Part shown: positions 1-8,008 of the stretch, piece after piece
Layout of the letters: each line of letters begins with the position of its first letter
How positions within the stretch are numbered: the first letter of the stretch is position 1
IMG/VR virus record: IMGVR_UViG_3300013131_000219
Coordinates: 1-26,003 of that record
Length of the DNA stretch: 26,003 nt
Reading direction: 5' to 3' (one strand)
Source of the DNA: a virus
Made by a program: the position numbers and the translations under genes
The notes under the pieces: model-generated
What the model was told of the DNA's origin: nothing
Databases searched by the model: none
Seen by the model: the letters and a program-made list of their open reading frames with translations, nothing else

Positions 1-489
1 ACAGCTACCGGACATTCGATCCCTGATGGCTGGCGCGTTGCAGTAGTGTCCGTGAAGGGCATGACGCAGATCAACGCCAAGAAAGCCCCTCCGATTGATT
101 CTGACTACGTTCGCGCCACGGTTATTGACGCTAATTCCGTAGAGCTGAACGAAGTGAACAGCACCGATTACGGTAACTACACTAGCGGCGGGTACTTGCA
201 ACTGCTTACCCCCGTCGATCTGTCCGGATATACCGGACGCATGAAGATCAAGGACAAGGTTGGCGGAACAGTGCTGGCCTCGACCGAAGTAGCAGACACC
301 CCCGCAGATGTGATTACGATCACGTTGGACAACGTAGGCAAGACCATCACCGTGCAGATCGCCGCCGATGATACCGCTGCGTTTACGTGGACCAAAGGGG
401 TGTATGATCTTGAAATGGTATCAGGCACTGGAGTCGTAACTGATTTGCTCCAAGGCAAAGTTACCGTTGAGCTTGAAGTTACGAACTAA
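1..489 (+). CDS. Phage virion-associated beta-sandwich protein (5' partial)
   Basis: The reading frame is open from base 1, so the gene very likely starts outside the window. A GTG at 46 and an ATG at 61 are in frame, but neither has a convincing ribosome binding site. The visible part has two segments: a short one around YVRATVIDANSVELNEVNS, then an Ig-like beta domain with SGYTGRMKIKDKVGG and a C-terminal FTWTKGVYDLEMVS..LLQGKVTVELEVT motif. That motif is typical of small structural proteins in tail and appendage regions of tailed phages. No enzymatic residues are seen. The stop is followed 3 bases later by the AAGGAGG of the next gene, so it belongs to the late operon. The exact virion role is unknown. 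Confidence 0.8.
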   Translation, partial: TATGHSIPDGWRVAVVSVKGMTQINAKKAPPIDSDYVRATVIDANSVELNEVNSTDYGNYTSGGYLQLLTPVDLSGYTGRMKIKDKVGGTVLASTEVADTPADVITITLDNVGKTITVQIAADDTAAFTWTKGVYDLEMVSGTGVVTDLLQGKVTVELEVTN

Positions 490-500
490 AGGAGGCCGAC

Positions 501-929
501 ATGGCAACTGTAACGAAATTCCAAGACTTCTCCGAGCAGCTTTCTCGCGGAGTCCACGACTGGGACGCGCATACGTTCAAAGTCGCTCTCACCAACACTG
601 CACCGGTAGCAACCAATACCATCCTGACTGACATTACGCAGATCAGCGGTACGAACGGCTACCCGACTGGCGGTACTGCAACCACCATCACGATCAGTGA
701 ATCTACCGGCACTACGACGATCAGTGGCACGTCCGTGACCTTCACCGCTTCTGGCGGCGCAATGGGCACCTTCCGCTACTACGTCCTGTACAACGACACT
801 GCCACATCCCCCGTCGATGCACTGATTGCTTGGTGGGATCACGGCACTGCGGTTACGCTGAACTCTGGCGACTCGTTCCAAGTCAAGTTCAACAACACCG
901 ATCCGGGCACCATTTTGACGATTGCGTAA
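501..929 (+). CDS. Phage structural protein, small beta-rich family
   Basis: A 142-residue protein starting at an ATG 7 bases after a strong AAAGGAGG. The sequence is rich in Thr, Ser and Gly and looks like a single beta-sandwich. The N-terminal part, with KFQDFSEQLSRGVHDW and FKVALTNTAPVATNT, matches a widespread phage protein type found between other small virion genes; this is recalled from family knowledge, not searched. There is no signal peptide or membrane segment. It sits in a tight + strand operon and is probably a virion or tail-appendage component. The exact role cannot be told from sequence. Confidence 0.85.
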   Translation: MATVTKFQDFSEQLSRGVHDWDAHTFKVALTNTAPVATNTILTDITQISGTNGYPTGGTATTITISESTGTTTISGTSVTFTASGGAMGTFRYYVLYNDTATSPVDALIAWWDHGTAVTLNSGDSFQVKFNNTDPGTILTIA

Positions 930-941
930 TAGGGGCACCTC

Positions 942-2129
942 ATGCTGCTGCTTAATAGCACTTCCGATCTAGTCCGGGTTGTTACCAGCGCCGCCGCCAA
1001 CTCCATCGACGTTCACGCGTCTTATGTTGACTTGAACGGCACCACGGTAACGCCGGGGCGCACGAATACCAAGATCACTACCGCCACCACTACGACCGTT
1101 GTAGCTTCTCCGGCAGCAAGCACTACGCGCAACCTGAAGGGCTTGTACATTACCAATGCCAGCGCCGGAACGTCCTGTACAGTCGCGGTGCAGCATTACG
1201 ATGGCACAAACTCGGTGGAGGTTATCGAGTTCACGCTGCTTCCCGGCGAAAACATGGGGTATCGGGAGGACGGGTCGTGGGTACACCGCGATCAGCAGGG
1301 GGCAGAATATCCTGCAATGGGCCTTGGTGCCTATACAGGAAACGCCTTCCCGTTCATGAAGAGCGGCACAGCGGCAGACGTTGCCGGGTGCTGGTACTGC
1401 ACTAGTAAGGATGCAGGCTTCCCCGGCGCATGGGCACCCGGTACTCCGGGCATCAATGGGCGTGCCACTGACGGAACTACAGCATCGGACAACGGTTGCG
1501 TGCCGATCAAAAACCCGGCAACCGGCGCGAACTACTTGACCGAAATTCAGATGGCTTCATCGACCAACCACTCACACCTGTTCTTCGACTGCTTGTGGGT
1601 GAACAGCGGGATTGCCGTAACTACAACTACCGCGCAAGCGATCACCACGCCGACCCTACCTGCGCGTGATATTAACGGCACAACCAACGGCGAAGGGTGT
1701 CTGATCGCGCTGCTGACCACTACGGCCAATACCAACGCTTCGGCCATCGCCAACACCACGGTCAGCTACACAAACAGCGATGGGACTTCTGGCCGCACGG
1801 CAACGCTGAAGGCTATCGCAGGATCACAGATTCCGGCAACCCCGGTTATCGGCACGATTGTCTGGTTTAGCTTGCAGGCCGGTGACAAAGGCGTGCGATC
1901 CGTTCAGTCGATCACGCTCGGAACCTCGCTAGGTGGCGGCGCAGTCAGCCTGATGATCTGCCGAGATGTCGCCAAGATTGGCACCACCATCGCTAACGTA
2001 TCGGCACAGAAGATTATCGGCGCTCCCGGCATCCGGCTGTATAACGGCACCTGTATGCTGCATTGTGTTCTTGCAAGCGCGACAACGGCCACGTTCTTTA
2101 ACGGCGAAGTTGTCGTTATGGAGAAATAA
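942..2129 (+). CDS. Phage structural protein, about 395 residues
   Basis: The ATG lies 12 bases after the previous stop, behind AGGGGCACCTC. Residues 1 to about 110 form a beta-rich domain (LLNSTSDLVRVVTSAAANSIDVHASYVDL through YREDGSWVHRD) common in phage virion genes that lie next to tail appendages. Residues about 120-395 form a Thr/Ala/Gly-rich second domain without recognisable catalytic motifs; it contains paired aromatic and Cys residues (CWYCTSKDAGFPGAW). There is no signal peptide or membrane helix. The context on both sides is structural genes, so it is most likely a tail or baseplate-associated structural protein. Confidence 0.85.
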   Translation: MLLLNSTSDLVRVVTSAAANSIDVHASYVDLNGTTVTPGRTNTKITTATTTTVVASPAASTTRNLKGLYITNASAGTSCTVAVQHYDGTNSVEVIEFTLLPGENMGYREDGSWVHRDQQGAEYPAMGLGAYTGNAFPFMKSGTAADVAGCWYCTSKDAGFPGAWAPGTPGINGRATDGTTASDNGCVPIKNPATGANYLTEIQMASSTNHSHLFFDCLWVNSGIAVTTTTAQAITTPTLPARDINGTTNGEGCLIALLTTTANTNASAIANTTVSYTNSDGTSGRTATLKAIAGSQIPATPVIGTIVWFSLQAGDKGVRSVQSITLGTSLGGGAVSLMICRDVAKIGTTIANVSAQKIIGAPGIRLYNGTCMLHCVLASATTATFFNGEVVVMEK

Positions 2130-2130
2130 G

Positions 2131-2295
2131 ATGATTTTCGTTCTGGTTAAAGGCGGCATTGTCGAGCATTGCGTTGCGGTAGATGGCATCGAGGATTTAG
2201 TCGAGATTTACCCAGAACACGAAATCATCGAGCAGACTGGCGAGGAAAATATCGGCTGGACGTATGACGGTGTAACTTTTTCGCCTCCGGGGTAA
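2131..2295 (+). CDS. Small phage protein, 54 residues
   Basis: The ATG follows GGAGAAATAAG, which also holds the stop codon of the preceding gene, so translation is probably coupled. A longer reading frame exists upstream but lies inside the previous gene and has no comparable start. The product begins MIFVLVKGGIVEHCVAV, is acidic (runs of E and D), and ends WTYDGVTFSPPG. The ending resembles small phage proteins that sit beside tail-fibre genes and read GWxYDGxxFxPP; that resemblance is from family knowledge. It has no transmembrane segment or catalytic motif. Confidence 0.75.
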   Translation: MIFVLVKGGIVEHCVAVDGIEDLVEIYPEHEIIEQTGEENIGWTYDGVTFSPPG

Positions 2296-2298
2296 CGC

Positions 2299-3669
2299 AT
2301 GGCTAAGTTAGGTTGGTGGGATGGAGAACTCCGGCCAGATGCGTGGTTCGATGCAGAAATCCAACCAGAGGCTTGGTTTGACACCGAAGTAGTCGAAACT
2401 TCGGCTGCGTCTGGGAACATCACATCCAGCGCAGACCCTGCCAGCGTCACGCTGACAGCCTCGACGGCGACGGCCAGCGTTGTATCGGCGCTCAATACCA
2501 CCAGCCTCACAATCACGGCGTTTGACGCCACCAGTGGGTTGGTGGCTATATCGTCGGCAAACCCGACTAGCGTATCGATTACGGCGTCTACGGCTACGGA
2601 CGCCATCACGTCCGTATCTGCTGCAACCAGCCTAGCGATCACCGCGTCTACTGCAACAGATGCTCTGGTATCGGCAGCGGGCACCACCAGCCTAGCGATT
2701 ACTGCATCGACGGCGACGGACGCCATCACGTCTGTATCCGCACCCACCAGCCTAGCGATCACAGCGTTTGACGCGACTGACACGATCACTGGTGGCGCGG
2801 TCAATACTGAATCTGATGCGAACCCCACAAGCCTGTCGATCACCGCGCAGGCGGCCACCGCAGCGATTGTAAGCAGTCTATCTACTACAAGCCTGTCGGT
2901 AACAGCAGCTAACGCCACAGACGCGATTGTCAGCGCTGCCGGGCCTACGACTGAGGGGCTTGTAGCGTTCGCCGCTACGGGCACGATTACCAGCGCAGGG
3001 GCTACCACCAGCCTGTCGATCACTGCGTCTGCTGCAACCGACACGATCACCAGCAACGCCACTCCGACATCCGAAGGGATTGTAGCGTTTGCCGCTGCGG
3101 ACGCCATCACCAGCGTAGCCGGTGCATCCAGCCTGTCGATCACTGCGTTCGATGCTACTAGCGGTCTGGTGGTTATCTCGGTAGCAAACAGCACGTCCCT
3201 GTCGATCACTGGCATCGCAGCCACCGCTACAATCGTGGGCAGCTTCGCACCGACTTCGTACAGCCTGACGTTCTCCGATGCTACCGGCATTGTTGCCTAC
3301 ATCAGTAACGCTGACTCTGCGACGCTCAACTTCACTGCGTTCAATGCAGCCAACACGCTAGGTTCGCTCGCAGACCCGACTTCCATCACGCTGACGGCGT
3401 TCGATGCCACTAGTATCATACTTGCACCCGCGCTTACCGAAAGTGACGCGGTTCCGTTTACAATAGGGGTTACGTTCTTCAACACTAGGCAGTATCTGGG
3501 GGTCGATATGATCGTACAACAGGAACTTACACCGGCACAGATCGCAGACATTGCAGCAGCCGTGATTGCGGCAGCGCAGGCAACGCCGATCCATGCAGAC
3601 ACCAAGAAGATGAACGGCGCGACTGTAACAGGCACCGGCACCAGTCTGGACAAGTGGCGTGGCGTTTGA
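2299..3669 (+). CDS. Repeat-containing phage tail appendage protein
   Basis: The gene begins 3 bases after the preceding stop. Residues 1-32 carry two WFDxE..PEAWFD copies. Residues about 44-380 are about sixteen imperfect copies of a 20-residue unit, consensus TSLSITASTATDAITSxxxP with AFDAT variants, giving a 60-base period in the DNA. The C-terminal segment LTPAQIADIAAAVIAAAQ followed by HADTKKMNG..VTGTGTSLDKW is typical of the ends of phage tail proteins. The repeats probably form a beta-solenoid or a string of small beta domains in an elongated fibre; that is inference. A long antisense reading frame exists only because of the periodic codons. The stop (TGA at 3667) overlaps the next gene. 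Confidence 0.85.
   Translation: MAKLGWWDGELRPDAWFDAEIQPEAWFDTEVVETSAASGNITSSADPASVTLTASTATASVVSALNTTSLTITAFDATSGLVAISSANPTSVSITASTATDAITSVSAATSLAITASTATDALVSAAGTTSLAITASTATDAITSVSAPTSLAITAFDATDTITGGAVNTESDANPTSLSITAQAATAAIVSSLSTTSLSVTAANATDAIVSAAGPTTEGLVAFAATGTITSAGATTSLSITASAATDTITSNATPTSEGIVAFAAADAITSVAGASSLSITAFDATSGLVVISVANSTSLSITGIAATATIVGSFAPTSYSLTFSDATGIVAYISNADSATLNFTAFNAANTLGSLADPTSITLTAFDATSIILAPALTESDAVPFTIGVTFFNTRQYLGVDMIVQQELTPAQIADIAAAVIAAAQATPIHADTKKMNGATVTGTGTSLDKWRGV
2428..3440 (+). repeat. About 16 degenerate 60-bp coding repeats
   Basis: Tandem units of about 60 bases encode the 20-residue consensus TSLSITASTATDAITSxxx. Unit lengths vary slightly; for example an insertion lies near 2806-2826, where NTESDANP interrupts the pattern. 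Two alternating flavours are visible, one with AST/ASAAT and one with AFDAT or AFAAT. Units 3 to 5 (about 2566-2745) are the most alike, suggesting the most recent duplications. Confidence 0.8.
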
Positions 3670-3835
3670 TGACAACAGCTTTGACACCAACAGCTTCAGT
3701 ATCGAATCGTGGCTGTTCGATATTGTCGAGGTCGTATCGCGGTTCTTCCGGCAACTGTTTGTCCGTGCCGACACGGCTGACGTTGTAACCTTTTCAGAGT
3801 CGAACGAGATATGGGTGAACAGAAAGATACCGTAA
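3659..3835 (+). CDS. Small phage tail-associated protein with GTG start
   Basis: A 58-residue frame starting at GTG 3659, inside the last codons of the preceding gene, and running 25 bases into the next. The product opens with AFDDNSFDTNSFSIESW, an (A/S)FDxNxFDTxxFS pattern familiar at the N-termini of small phage tail proteins. The middle contains a hydrophobic stretch (LFDIVEVVSRFFRQLF). The alternative ATG at 3669 in another frame gives a 39-residue product with no recognisable features. I favour the GTG frame because of the FD repeats, although no strong ribosome binding site precedes it, which implies translational coupling. Confidence 0.6.
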   Translation: MAFDDNSFDTNSFSIESWLFDIVEVVSRFFRQLFVRADTADVVTFSESNEIWVNRKIP

Positions 3836-4740
3836 GCGTCGTAGTTCCGGACAAGAACGTAGTCGTTCTACCGGACGAGTCCGTCGTTTCCTTTACCCAT
3901 GAATCTACCGATGTAGTTGTCGTAGATACGGAGTCGCATGTCAGCTCCGAAGAAACCCATATCCACGTTGTTACGATGGGGCAGGCTGGCCCCGCTGGGT
4001 ATGGTGACGCAGATTACAACAGGCTCACGCCTGTGCCTACAACGATTGGGGGCGTATCGGCGGGGCATACGTTCTCAGGGACAGTGCAGGACGCGCTGGA
4101 CACACTGTTCTACCCGTACCAAGCCCCAGCTTTTTCTTCGTTCAGCTTTAGCCAGACTAGCCCGCTTGAGGTAGGAGATACCATCGCGGCTGGCACAAAG
4201 ACTTTCACTTGGGCAACCAGCAACAGCAGCAACGTCCAAGCCAATACGATCAAGATCGATGACATCACTGCCAGTACTAACCTGCTCACAGGAGGTGCTA
4301 ATGATGGGTCAGAAGCCTTGGGTATTGGAGCAATTACGAAAACGTCAGCAACCAGCCACACATGGCGCATTACCGGAACCAACACCAACGCAGCCACCTT
4401 CACCAGAGACTTCAGCGTCAGTTGGCAGTGGCGACGGTTCTACGGAGAAAGCACCACAGCCGCCCTTGTCGAAGCCGACGTAGAAGCCCTGCGCGTCACC
4501 GGGCTGGCGACCAACTTTACCGGCACGTTCGCGTTCTTGGGCGGCGGCTACAAGTGGATTGCCTACCCGACTGCATGGGGGTTGAAGTCCACGTTCAAGG
4601 ACACGGCTACCAACCTAGACGTAGCCATGCAAGCTGCGTACACTCTTGCGATTACCAACACGTTCGGCCAGACGACCAACTATTACGTCCACCGCACGAC
4701 CAACATCCTCGGAGGTGCGATTAACATCGCTGTTAGCTGA
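3811..4740 (+). CDS. Phage tail / appendage structural protein, 309 residues
   Basis: The ATG follows CGAACGAG and lies inside the end of the preceding small gene. Residues about 1-55 are Val-, Asp- and His-rich (NVVVLPDESVVSF, VVVVDTESHVSSEETHIHVV). Then comes a GQAGPAG tripeptide-like linker, and a Thr/Ser/Asn-rich beta domain runs to the end. The segment RLTPVPTTIGGVSAGHTFSG..DALDTLFYPYQAP is a recurrent phage tail-protein element marking the start of an Ig-like domain. No catalytic residues are evident. The final TGA overlaps the next ATG (TGATG), so the two are co-translated. It is a probable fibre or baseplate component. Confidence 0.85.
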   Translation: MGEQKDTVSVVVPDKNVVVLPDESVVSFTHESTDVVVVDTESHVSSEETHIHVVTMGQAGPAGYGDADYNRLTPVPTTIGGVSAGHTFSGTVQDALDTLFYPYQAPAFSSFSFSQTSPLEVGDTIAAGTKTFTWATSNSSNVQANTIKIDDITASTNLLTGGANDGSEALGIGAITKTSATSHTWRITGTNTNAATFTRDFSVSWQWRRFYGESTTAALVEADVEALRVTGLATNFTGTFAFLGGGYKWIAYPTAWGLKSTFKDTATNLDVAMQAAYTLAITNTFGQTTNYYVHRTTNILGGAINIAVS

Positions 4741-5309
4741 TGCCGATTCCAGTCACCGACTACATCGCAACCACGGCTCCGTCCGACACCTACGCCACGC
4801 ATTCAAGCGTATATGGCAAAGGTGGATGGCACGAAGTCGCGGATAACACCGCACGCGATGCGATCACCACTGAACGCCGCGTTGCTGGCATGGCCGTATA
4901 CACCCGCGATACGGGTACGCTGTGGGTGCTGGATAACGACTTGGTTACGTGGATCGAGTTCTCTGGCGGCGGTGGGGGCGGCGGTGCGTTGCTGGAACTT
5001 GAGGCAGGTGAAGACCTGACGCCGGGCACACCTGTGAAGGTATCTGCCAACAAGGTCTACGCAGCGTCCTACACCGATCCGCAGATCGTCGGCCTTATCC
5101 GCGATACAGTTCTTGCTACGTTCACTGCGAAGGTAGTAACTAGCGGTAGTTTAACGCTTGCCGGACTTACGGCGGGTTCGCCTTATTTTGTTGGTTCTGG
5201 GGCCATTACGCTGACCGCCCCCAGCACTGGGTATGTAACTAGGGTTGGCATGGCAGTCAAATCTGATACACTTAACGTCAACATTGAGGAACCAATCCTC
5301 TTGGTCTAA
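4740..5309 (+). CDS. Modular phage tail appendage protein, 189 residues
   Basis: The ATG overlaps the preceding stop by one base. Residues 1-75 form an N-terminal domain (PIPVTDYIATTAPSDTYATHSSVYGKGGWHEV, then a WVLDNDLVTWIEF ending). A run of seven to eight glycines at about residues 77-84 acts as a hinge. The remaining 100 residues form a small beta domain (LTPGTPVKVSANKVYAAS, IVGLIRDT, LTAGSPYFVG, VTRVGMAVKSDTLNVNIE). The same C-terminal domain type makes up most of the next gene, indicating module sharing. It probably sits in the tail or decorates the virion; no enzyme motif is visible. Confidence 0.85.
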   Translation: MPIPVTDYIATTAPSDTYATHSSVYGKGGWHEVADNTARDAITTERRVAGMAVYTRDTGTLWVLDNDLVTWIEFSGGGGGGGALLELEAGEDLTPGTPVKVSANKVYAASYTDPQIVGLIRDTVLATFTAKVVTSGSLTLAGLTAGSPYFVGSGAITLTAPSTGYVTRVGMAVKSDTLNVNIEEPILLV

Positions 5310-5321
5310 AGGAGAAATATC

Positions 5322-5798
5322 ATGGCAGTTCAGAAACCCCTCGTAATCATCAATGGTCAGGTTCAGCAAATCCCGTCTGGCGACACCCTGTCAGCAGCTT
5401 CCAGCGAAGTTGATGTCGTAGCGATGACCAACGCCAACGCTGGCGCAATCACCATCGGTATGCCGGTGTACGTGTCTGCTGCTGGTTCCGTGAACAAGGC
5501 TTCTGCTGGCGCTGCCGGTACTCGCCAAGTGCTGGGTCTGGTGAAGGACGCTTCCATCGCCGCTGCTGGCTCCGGCTTTATTCAGACTGACGGTATCCTG
5601 GCTTCTGCCGACTGGACCGATGTTGCTGGCTCCACCACGCTGACTGCCGGTTCACTGTACTATCTGTCCACATCGGCTGGTCTGCTGACTACCACCGCTC
5701 CGACAGGTTCCGGCAACTACGTGGTCAAGATCGGTATTGCTATCAGCACTACCGAACTGGAAATCACACTAGACCACAACGGCGTACTGCTGTCGTAA
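5322..5798 (+). CDS. Phage tail appendage protein with MAVQKPLVII tag
   Basis: It starts after AAAGGAGAAATATC, a strong ribosome binding site. The first 22 residues (MAVQKPLVIINGQVQQIPSGD) are nearly identical to those of the gene at 8008, suggesting a common docking peptide. The rest is a beta domain (ITIGMPVYVSAAGSVNKAS, VLGLVKDASI, LTAGSLYYLSTSAGLLTTTAP, VVKIGIAISTTELEI) parallel in order to the C-terminal domain of the preceding gene. There is no signal peptide or membrane helix. It is a likely virion protein of the same appendage complex. Confidence 0.85.
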   Translation: MAVQKPLVIINGQVQQIPSGDTLSAASSEVDVVAMTNANAGAITIGMPVYVSAAGSVNKASAGAAGTRQVLGLVKDASIAAAGSGFIQTDGILASADWTDVAGSTTLTAGSLYYLSTSAGLLTTTAPTGSGNYVVKIGIAISTTELEITLDHNGVLLS

Positions 5799-5800
5799 TC

Positions 5801-5968
5801 ATGCCTGAAGGATTTGTATCTTGGGAGTTGCCGACTGAAAACGAGCGTGCGCGCATTACCTGTGTGCTGCCGGAAGAAGTCGGCAATCTCTGTTTTCAGC
5901 ACAGAGATAATACCTATTGGCGGCTGGTGAATGACACCCCAATCACTTGGGAAAAAGTAGAGGCTTGA
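5801..5968 (+). CDS. Small phage protein, 55 residues
   Basis: An ATG 3 bases after the preceding stop opens a 55-residue frame beginning MPEGFVSWELPTENERARI and ending VNDTPITWEKVEA; the next gene's ATG follows two bases after the stop's last base. The middle reads CVLPEEVGNLCFQHRDNTYWRLVND. The W..L.....I.W pattern resembles the short phage head or tail domains that occur as separate genes or at fibre N-termini (see the WVLDNDLVTWIEF element of the gene at 4740). That points to shared ancestry, which is an inference. The gene fills the only gap in this operon and conserves frame and spacing, so I consider it real. Confidence 0.65.
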   Translation: MPEGFVSWELPTENERARITCVLPEEVGNLCFQHRDNTYWRLVNDTPITWEKVEA

Positions 5969-5969
5969 T

Positions 5970-7613
5970 ATGGCACTGATTACCACGCAAAATGCTCCGT
6001 TGGGGATCATTAACATGGTCGAGGACGATTCGTATATCTACCTCGGAACGCAGGCATACACAAAAGATACGCTAACCCCAGTTTTCGGGGTTACCTGTGG
6101 AGCGTCGCAAGCCTACGCGCACGCAGCTTTACGACCCGCCAGATTCTGCTGCCTCCCCATTAACACGGCTGCCGATTTTCAGTCTTGGTATGATTCAACG
6201 CTAGCTGACCCCGGTGGTCTTGTGGCTAACCATTCGTTTATAGAGTCTTCAACAAGCAAGTATTTTATGTCTGGCGCTCCCGATGGGTGGAATACCAGTA
6301 ATAACAACACCTACTATATACAGACTGATCTTACTGGTAGATACACAGCGAGATACAATCTTGGTACCTCAGTATTCTTTGGTTTTGTTCCCGTGGGTTG
6401 GGATGCTAGCCAATCATTCATGTTAGGGTTAATGAACTCGGGTAGTACTAACGTACCCGTGACAAATTCAATGTGGAAATGGCCCGCCACTCCGGGGGCC
6501 GGTACGTCTATTTATTCTGATAGTACTGGATATGTGTATCGCTCGACGCTACTTTCAGAGAATGCAACATACTGGTTTATTGGGGTTGGTAGGCTAGTTA
6601 GCGGGGACGCCTCTAGGATTGGTATTCTAGCGGTGGCTAAATCTGGGCTTACGACCACGGTTATAAATGCGTCTACCGGGATAAGCTCGACTTTCCCGAA
6701 ACTGTTTCCGAGTCACAGTTACGCACATACCTCTGATAGCAAGTATTCATACATTGCCACGGCTAATGGAACAGCTCCTTACTATACGGTTAAATACCAG
6801 CAATACAGCGAGAGTGGACTAACGCAATCTATTGGTAATTGCACCATAGACTGGGGGTTGGATTCAGATGCTGTATTTTCGGCAGCAGCAAAATCAAGTT
6901 TTGCTCACACTTTGAGAACGTGGATCGTACATACTACCACTGACGACTACGTGTACTTTGCTTTATATGAGACAGGAAGCACCACCACCGAAACCACTTC
7001 TAATCTGAAGATGTACGGATTTAAGATTACGGTAGGCACCCCCACTACATTGGTTTACAAAGAAACTATTGCCATAGGCACAGCCCACGGGCATATACGT
7101 AATGTATTCCCGATCAAAGATGACTGGACAACCCTCGCTGTTATGACGTTTAGCGGAGCGACGCTATACACTTTCGACGACACTAATGGATACTCCGAGG
7201 GAGTGACAATCCCCTATAATATCGCAAGTTCGTCTGTATCTACGGCGAGTACCACTGGAGCCTTCGGCGTTGATATGGAGGGGCGGATTTGGGTGATGGA
7301 TGCAGGAGGTATAGGGGCAGGGATTCGCTTGTATAGTCCGACTGTAGCTACCACGATCACTCTGACGTTCGCATCCAGCAGTTATAACTACAGCGGGACG
7401 GTCATCAATTCATCGTTCAACCTGTCGGCGTACAATGCGTCTGGTTCGCGCATTGCTACTGATGTTCAGGTGGTGTTCGACTCGCCCAACTGTACGTTCT
7501 CGGACGACACTACGACTAAGACCATCACGACCAGCAGCGGTGGTGAGACCAGTACCAACATCAAGATCACGGCTGCTGGACAGGTCAGGGCGGTAGCAAA
7601 TATCGCGGTATGA
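5970..7613 (+). CDS. Large phage tail fibre / receptor-binding candidate
   Basis: A 547-residue protein, one of the largest in the late block. Residues 1 to about 460 are Ser, Thr, Tyr and Gly rich with many short strands (for example SYAHTSDSKYSYIATANG, MEGRIWVMDAGGIGAGIRLYSP), compatible with a beta-propeller or beta-helix fibre. Residues about 465-547 form an Ig-like domain (ITLTFASSSYNYSGTVINSSFNLSAYN..GSRIATDVQVVF..TSSGGETSTNIKITA), like bacterial Big-type folds used for adhesion. By eye the DNA of the middle part uses more A/T-ending codons than its neighbours, as is often seen in exchanged host-range genes. It probably contacts the host surface. The stop overlaps the next ATG (ATGA). 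Confidence 0.8.
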   Translation: MALITTQNAPLGIINMVEDDSYIYLGTQAYTKDTLTPVFGVTCGASQAYAHAALRPARFCCLPINTAADFQSWYDSTLADPGGLVANHSFIESSTSKYFMSGAPDGWNTSNNNTYYIQTDLTGRYTARYNLGTSVFFGFVPVGWDASQSFMLGLMNSGSTNVPVTNSMWKWPATPGAGTSIYSDSTGYVYRSTLLSENATYWFIGVGRLVSGDASRIGILAVAKSGLTTTVINASTGISSTFPKLFPSHSYAHTSDSKYSYIATANGTAPYYTVKYQQYSESGLTQSIGNCTIDWGLDSDAVFSAAAKSSFAHTLRTWIVHTTTDDYVYFALYETGSTTTETTSNLKMYGFKITVGTPTTLVYKETIAIGTAHGHIRNVFPIKDDWTTLAVMTFSGATLYTFDDTNGYSEGVTIPYNIASSSVSTASTTGAFGVDMEGRIWVMDAGGIGAGIRLYSPTVATTITLTFASSSYNYSGTVINSSFNLSAYNASGSRIATDVQVVFDSPNCTFSDDTTTKTITTSSGGETSTNIKITAAGQVRAVANIAV

Positions 7614-8008
7614 GGTATCTACCGCAAAACCTGTTCACTGTTAGCGTGGGAAGTACGGCGTTCCGTACGTTCCCGCAGTGGTTCGACGTGCTCGTTACGT
7701 ATGAAGAATCCAACTGGTGTGAGGCTTTGCGGGTCACGGTACAGGCATACGAAGGCACGCACCAGTTGTTCGGGGCTACGGTCTACGAGGACGGCAACTT
7801 CAGATACCGTTCTACCCACGTAGTCCCCGGTATTCGTGCCGTAGAGTTGTCAGGACAAAACGTAGCTACATACACCGAAGTACCTGTGATCGAAGACATC
7901 AACTACGCTGACCGTGACTATTACTACGATCCGCAGCAGGGACTGGTTGAGCTTATCGAAAGCGGCGGCGGTACGACAGTCGTAGTCATGACGCAGAGGT
8001 GGGGCTAA
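7610..8008 (+). CDS. Phage structural protein, 132 residues, unrecognised
   Basis: It is coupled to the previous gene by an ATGA overlap, and its stop overlaps the next ATG by one base (TAATG). The protein is rich in aromatic and acidic residues (FPQWFDVLVTYEESNW, GATVYEDGNFRYRSTHVV, INYADRDYYYDP) and ends LIESGGGTTVVVMTQRWG. No signal peptide, membrane helix or known catalytic motif is visible. Its place between two fibre-like genes suggests a connector, chaperone or minor fibre subunit. This is context only. Confidence 0.75.
   Translation: MRYLPQNLFTVSVGSTAFRTFPQWFDVLVTYEESNWCEALRVTVQAYEGTHQLFGATVYEDGNFRYRSTHVVPGIRAVELSGQNVATYTEVPVIEDINYADRDYYYDPQQGLVELIESGGGTTVVVMTQRWG

Noticed and set aside
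2208-3290. 360-residue - strand frame opposite the repeat gene
   Set aside because: It is a mirror of the periodic codons of the + strand repeats; product is an Ala/Val/Asp repeat with no start signal, and lies opposite a supported tail gene.
3669-3788. 39-residue ATG frame overlapping the preceding stop (TGATG)
   Set aside because: The junction looks attractive but the product is Ser/Arg-rich without motif, whereas the GTG frame at 3659 gives a recognised FD-repeat product.
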